From NCBI GenBank assembly GCA_023231165.1, contig JALNVY010000051.1, forward strand, positions 1 through 12,187: a DNA stretch of 12,187 nt, read 5' to 3'. The translations under genes and the position numbers were made by a program. The stretch comes from Syntrophales bacterium. GTDB taxonomy: Bacteria > Desulfobacterota > Syntrophia > Syntrophales > UBA8958. The notes below the pieces were generated by a model. That model searched no databases, was not told the origin of the DNA, and was given only the letters and a program-made list of their open reading frames with translations. Below, one piece after another: positions 1 to 5,606 of this stretch (position 1 is the first letter of the stretch; every line of letters begins with the position of its first letter).

Positions 1-1
1 A

Positions 2-850
2 TCTTTTTTTGTTTCCCTGCTAACACAGTTCGGGGCTTATAGTCCCTTCCTGTTTCTAATTGCTTTTTACGGTTTGTATAAGGGCTGGAAATCTACTGAT
101 GACCGCATCCGCCTCTCGGTGCTGTTTGGTGTTGTCATTTTGTTATTCTTTTTTTATTCCTCTCTGTATGAACGGACTCTGCCTCATTGGCCGAGTCTTT
201 TTTATCTCCTCTTCATCCCCATCGGCGGTTATTATCTCCTCTCTGCAGGGAGCAGTAAAAAAAGAAAATACTTCTATTTCTCAGTAGGTTTCAGCTTAAC
301 CATCACCCTGTTTCTCTATGCTGCACTCCCTGCCAAGTGGTTCACCTTTCCTGACTATAAATCTCCCTTTCGGGATATTGTCGGTTTTGAAACGATTGCA
401 AGGGAAGGGGATGCCATTCTGCGCCAGGGGCCGGCCGCCAAGGCAGCAGCTCCAGGAGCTACCGTTGTTCCCGCCCCGTCTATTGGCGCTGCCGGGGATG
501 CTTCCAGCCCTGCCGGATCCCGCGCCGGGGTTGCGCCCACTCCGCACCGCCGGGCCCTGGCCGTGACCAACTGGACGATGGGTAGCCGGATGCTTTATTA
601 CATCCTTCCTTATCGTCACGAGGTATTCATCATGGACGACCGCAAGGACCAGTTCGATGTCTGGCAGCGGACAGAGCCGAAGGGATATGATCTGCTCTTT
701 GTAAACACCAATTTTCATCAAGTTAATGTTCAGCAAACCTATCGGTGTGACTCCTCGGAGCCGGCAAAAAAAATGGATATCGTTCTGAACGGAGGCAAGG
801 TCGATACGATTGAATATGTCTGGTGCCGGAATTTTCAGGGGTCGAAATGA
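2..850 (+). CDS. GT39/ArnT-type membrane glycosyltransferase, C-terminal part (5' end outside window)
   Basis: The reading frame is open from base 2 to the TGA at 848-850, so this is the 3' part of a gene that begins upstream. The first ~105 residues alternate hydrophobic helices with short loops and carry the LPHWP loop typical of PMT/ArnT-like (GT39) transferases. These enzymes move a sugar from a polyprenyl-phosphate carrier to a lipid or protein on the outer face of the inner membrane. The catalytic N-terminal half, with its acidic motif, is not in the window. After the last helix come the usual soluble-domain elements: FRDIVGFETIA, then TNWTMGSRMLYYILPY, then DRKDQFDVW. Between FRDIVG and TNWTMG sits an Ala/Pro/Gly-rich stretch (about bases 424-558) that is much more GC-rich than the AT-rich start of the gene. 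The acceptor cannot be told from this fragment. A PAP2 phosphatase gene follows after 53 nt. Confidence 0.8.
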   Translation, partial: SFFVSLLTQFGAYSPFLFLIAFYGLYKGWKSTDDRIRLSVLFGVVILLFFFYSSLYERTLPHWPSLFYLLFIPIGGYYLLSAGSSKKRKYFYFSVGFSLTITLFLYAALPAKWFTFPDYKSPFRDIVGFETIAREGDAILRQGPAAKAAAPGATVVPAPSIGAAGDASSPAGSRAGVAPTPHRRALAVTNWTMGSRMLYYILPYRHEVFIMDDRKDQFDVWQRTEPKGYDLLFVNTNFHQVNVQQTYRCDSSEPAKKMDIVLNGGKVDTIEYVWCRNFQGSK

Positions 851-903
851 ATGGGTAGGAAGGGTATGGGGTTATTGCTCAGAGTATATTTTTGGTATAG
901 CTT

Positions 904-1548
904 ATGATTGCAAGAGATCCGAAAAATCGCACTGATTTCTCAAATGAAAAGATCTTGATATTCACACTGTTTATCTGTGCAGCGATTGCCGGCAGCTATT
1001 TTTTCATCGATCTGCCTGTAGCCATAGCCAGTAGATCTCTCGATACGCAAATCGTAAGCGTCTTCCAGGTCATCACCCGCCTGGGGAATGCGGCCTGGTA
1101 TCTTGTGCCCGCGGCTCTCCTTTTTTTACTGTTTCATTATGCCTGGAAGAGAGAGAAATGGGCGCGCTGGTGTCTATTTGTCTTTTCCACCGTCGCTATC
1201 TCCGGTCTCACAGCCGACCTTTTCAAATGGCTTGCCGGTCGCTGGCGTCCCAAGGCATATGTCCAGGATCAGCTCTATGGCTTCGATTTTTTTGGGATGG
1301 GATATGAGGCGACTTCCTTTCCCTCTGGTCATGCGACCACCATCTGGGCTTTTTGCATGGCCATGACGGTGCTGTTTCCCCATTACCGCCTCGTCTGGTA
1401 CGCCCTGGCAATCCTGGTGAGCATCAGCCGGATTATCGTGGGCGCCCATTATCTGAGCGATGTTCTCGCGGGAGCCTATGTAGCCGTGATAACGGTGCTA
1501 TTGCTAATGCTTGTTCCTTTTTTCCGTCTGGAAAGAAAACCCGCTTAA
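904..1548 (+). CDS. PAP2-superfamily membrane phosphatase
   Basis: This is a 214-residue integral membrane protein with all three PAP2 (lipid phosphatase) motifs. They are KX6RP at K108-R115-P116, PSGH at 140-143, and SRX5H at S175-R176-H182 with D186 close behind. H143 and H182 are the expected proton donor and nucleophile, acting on a phosphate or pyrophosphate ester at the periplasmic face. About five to six hydrophobic segments are visible, near residues 17-42, 62-80, 88-107, 144-160, 164-182 and 187-207. Related enzymes include undecaprenyl-pyrophosphate, phosphatidylglycerophosphate and lipid A 1-phosphatases, and the substrate cannot be chosen from sequence alone. Its place after a GT39 transferase suits recycling of the lipid carrier or trimming of a lipid phosphate; that is inference. 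The ATG at 904 gives a natural N-terminus, but no strong Shine-Dalgarno sequence is visible before it. Confidence 0.88.
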   Translation: MIARDPKNRTDFSNEKILIFTLFICAAIAGSYFFIDLPVAIASRSLDTQIVSVFQVITRLGNAAWYLVPAALLFLLFHYAWKREKWARWCLFVFSTVAISGLTADLFKWLAGRWRPKAYVQDQLYGFDFFGMGYEATSFPSGHATTIWAFCMAMTVLFPHYRLVWYALAILVSISRIIVGAHYLSDVLAGAYVAVITVLLLMLVPFFRLERKPA

Positions 1549-1589
1549 AGAGATTCATAAAAAAGCAGGCGATCAAAATGATTTCGTAT

Positions 1590-1596
1590 AGAGGAG
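1590..1596 (+). promoter_or_regulatory. Ribosome binding site fixing a GTG start
   Basis: AGAGGAG lies 6 nt before the GTG at 1603. It supports this GTG as the start of the ABC transporter gene rather than a downstream ATG. Confidence 0.75.
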
Positions 1597-1602
1597 AAAT
1601 TA

Positions 1603-3315
1603 GTGAATACCAATATCTTTGACCGGCGATTATGGAAACGGTTCTGGGAAATCGCCAGGATCTACTGGTTTTCCGAAGAAAAATGGCAGGCCAGGGGCGT
1701 CCTTGCCCTGCTGCTCATATTGCTTTTCGGTTTTACCGCCCTGAACGTGATCCTGAATTTTGTGGGCCGGGATTTCATGACGGCCCTCGCGGAAAAGAAC
1801 CTACCCGAATTCAACAAAGCCCTGCTATTGTATCTGGGCGCCTTTGTCGTGGCCACCCCGGTAAGTGTCTTTTATTCCTTTATCAGAAAAAAACTGGGGA
1901 TCAACTGGCGGCTGTGGCTGACCAGCCATTTTCTGGGGAAATATTTTGATAACCGGGCCTACTACCATATCAACGACGACAAGAGCATCGATAACCCCGA
2001 TCAGCGTATTTCCCAGGATATTTCGTCCTTTACGGTCACCAGCCTGGCTTTTCTTTCCATCCTCTTTTTTTCCCTTATCCAGCTTATTTCCTTTGTCGGG
2101 ATTCTCTGGAGCATTTCTATGACCCTGGTCCTGGTGCTGGTGGCCTATGCTGCCATCGGCACGGTCGTAACCATGTTCTTCGGCAAGCGCCTGATCAACC
2201 TGAATTTCCAGCAATTGCGGCGGGAAGCGGATTTCCGTTACGGCCTGATCCACGTTCGGGATAACGTCGAATCCATTGCCTTTTACCGGGGTGAAAATCG
2301 GGAGAAAAATCAGGTCAAGGCGCGGCTGCAGGATGCCATCGGCAATCTCCGAATGCTCATCGGCTGGGAACGGAACCTGGAATTCTTTACCAAGGGCTAT
2401 GAATATCTCATCCTCGTCCTGCCCATCGTGGTAATGGCCCCTCTGTACTTTTCCGGCCAGATCAAATTCGGCGTCGTTACCCAGGCGGAGGGGGCCTTTG
2501 TGCAAGTGCTGGGGGCGCTATCCATTATCGTCTCCCAATTTGAGCAGCTCAGTAACTTTGCCGCCGGGATTACCCGTCTGGAGACCTTTGCCACAGCCCT
2601 GGATCAGCCGGCGGCAAAAGCGACCGCTGCGACCCCCGTCATCGAGTCCCGGGAAGAATCCCGTCTGGCCCTGGAGCATGTCACCCTGCAAACCCCCAAT
2701 TACCAGCAGACGCTTCTTCGGGATGCGACGGCGGAGATTCCTCCGGGAAAGGGATTGCTCATCTCCGGGGCCAGCGGCACCGGGAAAAGCTCGGTGCTGC
2801 GGGCTGTCGCCGGGCTCTGGAACGCCGGGGAAGGGCATATTTCCCGCCCGCCGCTGCAAGAGATGCTCTTTCTGCCCCAGCGCCCCTACATGGTTCTGGG
2901 GTCTTTACGGGAGCAACTCCTCTATCCAAATCTGGAACAGGAGGCGACGGACGACGAATTGCGGGAAGTTCTGGAAAAGGTCAATCTGGCGGATCTGCCG
3001 GAGCGGGTCGGTGGCTTTGACGCCGAGCTGGACTGGGGCCATCTGCTGTCCCTCGGGGAACAGCAGCGTCTGGCCTTTGCGCGATTGCTCTTGACCCGGC
3101 CCCATTACGCTGTTCTCGACGAGGCGACGAGCGCTCTCGATGTGACCAATGAGGCCCAGCTCTACGGGCAGCTCCAGGGATCAGGAACGACCTACGTCAG
3201 CGTCGGCCACCGGCCAAGCCTGCTTGCCTACCACGACAAGGTCCTGGAACTGCGGGGAGGGGGTGACTGGCGGCTCGTGCCCACGGCGGAATTCCATTCC
3301 GCTTTATCACATTAG
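1603..3315 (+). CDS. SbmA/BacA-YddA/ABCD-type ABC transporter, fused membrane and ATPase domains
   Basis: This 570-residue half-transporter has the membrane domain first and the ATPase second, so it should work as a homodimer. Residues ~25-330 form a six-helix domain of the ABC_membrane_2/SbmA type, including the family-typical NPDQRISQDI stretch. The ATPase carries every catalytic element: Walker A GASGTGKSS (389-397; K395), Q-loop Q426, signature LSLGEQQ (482-488), Walker B ending VLDE (catalytic E507) and the switch histidine H536. Relatives include E. coli YddA, mycobacterial Rv1819c (vitamin B12, bleomycin and peptide uptake) and eukaryotic ABCD fatty-acyl transporters, so substrate and direction cannot be assigned. 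A strong Shine-Dalgarno sequence precedes the GTG start. It follows the PAP2 gene by 54 nt and is probably co-transcribed with it. YddA has this same layout, while SbmA itself lacks the ATPase. Confidence 0.88.
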   Translation: MNTNIFDRRLWKRFWEIARIYWFSEEKWQARGVLALLLILLFGFTALNVILNFVGRDFMTALAEKNLPEFNKALLLYLGAFVVATPVSVFYSFIRKKLGINWRLWLTSHFLGKYFDNRAYYHINDDKSIDNPDQRISQDISSFTVTSLAFLSILFFSLIQLISFVGILWSISMTLVLVLVAYAAIGTVVTMFFGKRLINLNFQQLRREADFRYGLIHVRDNVESIAFYRGENREKNQVKARLQDAIGNLRMLIGWERNLEFFTKGYEYLILVLPIVVMAPLYFSGQIKFGVVTQAEGAFVQVLGALSIIVSQFEQLSNFAAGITRLETFATALDQPAAKATAATPVIESREESRLALEHVTLQTPNYQQTLLRDATAEIPPGKGLLISGASGTGKSSVLRAVAGLWNAGEGHISRPPLQEMLFLPQRPYMVLGSLREQLLYPNLEQEATDDELREVLEKVNLADLPERVGGFDAELDWGHLLSLGEQQRLAFARLLLTRPHYAVLDEATSALDVTNEAQLYGQLQGSGTTYVSVGHRPSLLAYHDKVLELRGGGDWRLVPTAEFHSALSH

Positions 3316-3355
3316 GCGGAGAGTAACGCCATATGTGCCATACAATTATGTCATG

Positions 3356-3378
3356 CCGGACCCTTTATCGGGGTACGG
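3356..3378. other. Small imperfect hairpin after the ABC gene
   Basis: CCG-G-ACCC pairs with GGGT-A-CGG across a 7-nt loop, with one internal G/A mismatch. It lies 40 nt after the ABC transporter stop and has no T-run directly behind it. It may help end transcription together with the larger hairpin at 3406-3452, but by itself it is weak. Confidence 0.25.
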
Positions 3379-3405
3379 AACTTGGCATTTTACAGCCGTG
3401 TATAC

Positions 3406-3452
3406 CAGACTCGCAAAAAGACTTCCTTAGAAGAAGACTTTTTGCGAGTCTG
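3406..3452. terminator. Long hairpin between convergent genes, possible bidirectional terminator
   Basis: CAGACTCGCAAAAAG (3406-3420) is perfectly complementary to CTTTTTGCGAGTCTG (3438-3452). Inside this 15-bp stem, after one A/A mismatch, CTTC pairs with GAAG around a 7-nt loop. The hairpin ends one base before the stop codon of the oxidoreductase gene on the opposite strand and follows the ABC gene stop by about 90 nt, so it fills the convergent junction. It lacks a classical trailing T-run on either strand, because its A5/T5 tracts lie within the stem. Terminator is therefore the best but not a certain reading. Confidence 0.55.
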
Positions 3453-4577
3453 TCAGCTTTGCTCAAAGTCACTCTTTTGCAACTCCCGCTCCCTGGTGAC
3501 GCAATAAACGCCGCGACCCTCAAGCGCCGGGGTAAAGCAGAGATTGTCCGATATGCAGGCCGCGGGGCGGCGGTCGCCTTCCTGCCAGCGCCGGATCAGC
3601 TCCGGTTCCCGGATGAAAGGGCGGCTCATGGAGATGTAGTCAGCCGTACCATCGGTGGCGAGGAGGTCAGCGACCTCAAAAGACCGGTTGCCTCCGACGA
3701 GAATAAGGGGCAGATTAACGGCATCCCGTACTATGCGCGCCTCCGCCCGGAAATAGGCTTCCCTTTCCGGGGCGCTGATCCGCGTCCGGCTGGGCGAGAG
3801 CTTGCCGCTGACGATCGTCCCGCCGCTCAGTTCCACGGCATCCACTCCTGCCGCTGCTAACATTCTGACCGTTGTGGCTGCGTCTTCAGTGGTCAACCCA
3901 TTCTCGATAAAATCCTGGCCGTTAATTTTGATTAGAATGGGGAAGTGTCTCCCCACGGCTTCCCGGATGGTGTGACATATATCCCGATGAATCCGGATGC
4001 GATTGCTAATATCTCCTCCATAGCCATCGTGCCGTTTATTGAAGGCCGGAGAGAGGAACTGGCTCAGGAGATAGCCGTGGGCGGCGTGGATCTGCAGGCC
4101 GTCAAAGCCGGCCGCTTTGGCCCGACCGGCTGCTTCTGCATAGGCCGTGACGATGGCCTTAATATCCTTGCCTTCCATTTCTTTTTGCGGAGAAGGATCC
4201 GAACTCTCAGCCTTGGAAACAACCAGTCGGGGCATTCCGCTGAGCGCCGCTGCGGCAAAGGTGCCGGCATGGGCAAGCTGCACGGCGATTCTGCCCCCGG
4301 CGGCATGCACCAAGTCCGTCATTTTCCGCAGCCCGTCGATGCGATCGTCTTTGTCGATGGCAAGCTGCCAGGGGGTGGCCCGGCCCTCAGGACTGACAAA
4401 TGAGTGGCTCGTGATGATCAGCCCGACACCGCCGGCGGCCAAGGCAGTCATGGTTTCCAGCAGCTTCGCTGTTGGATTGCCATCCTGATCCGCCATGCCT
4501 TCCCAGGTAGCCGAACGGACAAAGCGATTCTTCAACTCCAGATTGTTGATGGCGCTATTTGCAAATAATTTGCTCAT
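3453..4577 (-). CDS. Old Yellow Enzyme-family NADH:flavin oxidoreductase, single domain
   Basis: This 374-residue protein is a complete FMN-binding TIM barrel of the OYE family. The start KLFANSAINNLELKNRFVRS, the strand QLAHAG (100-105) and the active-site block IHAAHGYLLSQFLSP (163-177) are characteristic. H164 and H167 are the substrate-binding pair. YGGDISNR and the late VGGNRS segment suit phosphate and FMN binding. The family reduces activated C=C bonds such as enones and dienoyl-CoAs. There is no second flavin/NAD(P)H domain of the kind fused in 2,4-dienoyl-CoA reductase. The C-terminus keeps cysteines C341, C347 and C359 in the spacing of the iron-sulfur motif found in that enzyme group, but the position where a further cysteine is expected is aspartate (D344). 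The exact substrate is unknown. The Shine-Dalgarno sequence (GAAG region before the ATG) is weak. The gene is probably co-transcribed with the upstream cyclophilin gene, 74 nt away. Confidence 0.88.
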   Translation of the reverse strand: MSKLFANSAINNLELKNRFVRSATWEGMADQDGNPTAKLLETMTALAAGGVGLIITSHSFVSPEGRATPWQLAIDKDDRIDGLRKMTDLVHAAGGRIAVQLAHAGTFAAAALSGMPRLVVSKAESSDPSPQKEMEGKDIKAIVTAYAEAAGRAKAAGFDGLQIHAAHGYLLSQFLSPAFNKRHDGYGGDISNRIRIHRDICHTIREAVGRHFPILIKINGQDFIENGLTTEDAATTVRMLAAAGVDAVELSGGTIVSGKLSPSRTRISAPEREAYFRAEARIVRDAVNLPLILVGGNRSFEVADLLATDGTADYISMSRPFIREPELIRRWQEGDRRPAACISDNLCFTPALEGRGVYCVTRERELQKSDFEQS

Positions 4578-4597
4578 TTTTCTTCACTCAACATGTA

Positions 4598-4633
4598 TCC
4601 CCCTTCAAGGGGGAGATTAAGAGGGGGATGGGG
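4598..4633. repeat. C/G-run inverted repeat, likely a dispersed intergenic element
   Basis: TCCCCCTTCAAGGGGGA (4598-4614) is a near-perfect palindrome, followed by GATTAA and two more G-runs (GGGGG and GGGG, to 4633). It fills half of the gap between the cyclophilin and oxidoreductase genes. Elements of this composition are common as multi-copy intergenic sequences in bacterial genomes; only one copy is visible here, so its dispersed nature is inferred. On the - strand RNA it would fold into a tight hairpin without a following U-run, so a simple terminator is unlikely. Confidence 0.5.
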
Positions 4634-4651
4634 TTATATGAAGATGTGTAA

Positions 4652-5137
4652 TCATCCCTCACTAACGGTGACTTTCTCCATCCTGTCTCCCTTGGCGATG
4701 GCATTTACCACATCCTGCCCCTTCACTACCTTGCCGAAGACGGTATGATGACCGTCCAGATGTGGTTGCGGCGAATGGGTGATGAAAAAGTGGCTGCCAT
4801 TGGTCCCCGGTCCGGCGTTGGCCATGGAAATAGCCCCGGTCTCGTGTTTCAGGGGATTTCCCCGGAACTCATCCTCAAACTGATAACCGGGACCGCCGCT
4901 TCCTGTTCCCGTCGGGTCTCCGCCCTGGATGACGAAGTCATTGATCACCCGGTGGAAAGTTACGCCATCATAGTAACCTTCCCGAATCAGGAAAACGAAG
5001 TTATTAACGGTTTTCGGTGCGTATTGTGGATAAAGCTCCAGTTCGATTTCCCCCTGGCTGGTCTCCATCGTCACGTTATAGGCCTTCCCGGGATCGATCT
5101 GCATCTCCGGGGCGTTATTCCATTTTTTTGCTGCCAT
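4652..5137 (-). CDS. Cyclophilin-type peptidyl-prolyl cis-trans isomerase, cytoplasmic
   Basis: This 161-residue single-domain cyclophilin catalyses proline cis-trans isomerisation during protein folding. With the ATG at 5137 as start, the active-site residues are R63 in FHRVI, F68 and Q71 in FVIQGGDPTGTG, followed by AISMANAGPGTNGSHFFIT (102-120) and HLDGHHTVFG (126-135). H126 stands where human cyclophilin A has its cyclosporin-contacting tryptophan, a common bacterial change that usually lowers drug affinity. There is no signal peptide or lipobox, so it should be cytoplasmic. The start is set by GGAGAGG 8 nt upstream; an in-frame TTG two codons earlier is too close to that site. It follows the cupin gene by 30 nt. 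Confidence 0.93.
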   Translation of the reverse strand: MAAKKWNNAPEMQIDPGKAYNVTMETSQGEIELELYPQYAPKTVNNFVFLIREGYYDGVTFHRVINDFVIQGGDPTGTGSGGPGYQFEDEFRGNPLKHETGAISMANAGPGTNGSHFFITHSPQPHLDGHHTVFGKVVKGQDVVNAIAKGDRMEKVTVSEG

Positions 5138-5145
5138 AAACAATT

Positions 5146-5152
5146 CCTCTCC
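5146..5152 (-). promoter_or_regulatory. Ribosome binding site deciding the cyclophilin start
   Basis: On the - strand GGAGAGG lies 8 nt before ATG at 5137 and only 2 nt before the in-frame TTG at 5143. The spacing favours the ATG and gives a protein beginning MAAKK. Confidence 0.7.
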
Positions 5153-5167
5153 TTATCTTTCTTAAAA

Positions 5168-5518
5168 TTATAATTCCGGCGCTGCCGGCGGGACCAGACA
5201 GATCATAATCAATCTCCCCTGTCCCGTATTTCTTATCTGGTGTTCCGTTCCGGGGGGGACAAATATCGCGCAACCGGCCTTGACAGGAGTCCATGTCCCC
5301 TGAGATAACACCTCCCCCTGTCCGGCATGGAAAAATATCTCATGTTCCCAGGGATGGGCGTGTTTCGGTGAAAATCCTCCCGGTGAAAATTCAAAGAGCC
5401 GCATGCAGAAATGGTCGGCCCCGTCGGCCTTGCCGATAAGAACCCGGCCGGAGATAGCTTTCGCGGCTTCATTGTCGAAATGCTTTGCCTCAATGTCCTC
5501 ATAATGAATGATCTTCAT
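5168..5518 (-). CDS. Small single-domain cupin protein
   Basis: This 116-residue protein is one conserved cupin barrel with both metal-binding motifs. Motif 1 is HAHPWEHE (H53, H55, E60) and motif 2 is PPGTEHQIRN (H93). These residues would hold one divalent metal ion. Stand-alone cupins of this size include metal-dependent enzymes, sugar or small-molecule binding proteins and possible stress proteins, and nothing here selects one. An excellent AAGGAGG sits 5 nt before the ATG. The gene starts 88 nt after the kdpD-like stop and runs into the cyclophilin and oxidoreductase genes on the same strand, so it is probably the first gene of that group. No convincing -35/-10 pair is visible in the 88-nt gap. 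Confidence 0.82.
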   Translation of the reverse strand: MKIIHYEDIEAKHFDNEAAKAISGRVLIGKADGADHFCMRLFEFSPGGFSPKHAHPWEHEIFFHAGQGEVLSQGTWTPVKAGCAIFVPPGTEHQIRNTGQGRLIMICLVPPAAPEL

Positions 5519-5606
5519 AGCGTCCTCCTTATCCTTTTTCTTGGGTGTCTAATGACATAAAAATTCAGGGAAAGCAAGGGCGGCGCCATGGAAATGCGTC
5601 ATCCAT

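Noticed and set aside
74..850. TTG at 74 as the true start of the glycosyltransferase
   Set aside because: The frame continues upstream to the window edge in family-typical sequence (QFGAYSPFLFL), so 74 is an internal leucine codon and the gene is cut by the edge.
1825..2505. 226-residue - strand ORF opposite the ABC transporter
   Set aside because: It is antisense to a well-supported ABC transporter membrane domain, and its Gln/Asp/Gly-rich translation matches no family I recognise.
3333..3860. 175-residue + strand ORF opposite the oxidoreductase 3' end
   Set aside because: It runs through the convergent hairpin and then antisense to a clear Old Yellow Enzyme. It has no supporting motif.
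4652..5143. TTG start at 5143 for the cyclophilin
   Set aside because: Only 2 nt separate it from GGAGAGG; the ATG at 5137 has the proper 8-nt spacing.
5519..5606. Promoter or terminator in the gap between the kdpD-like gene and the cupin gene
   Set aside because: I found only a weak 5-bp hairpin just after the stop and no -35/-10 pair at acceptable spacing, so nothing can be supported beyond the cupin ribosome binding site.
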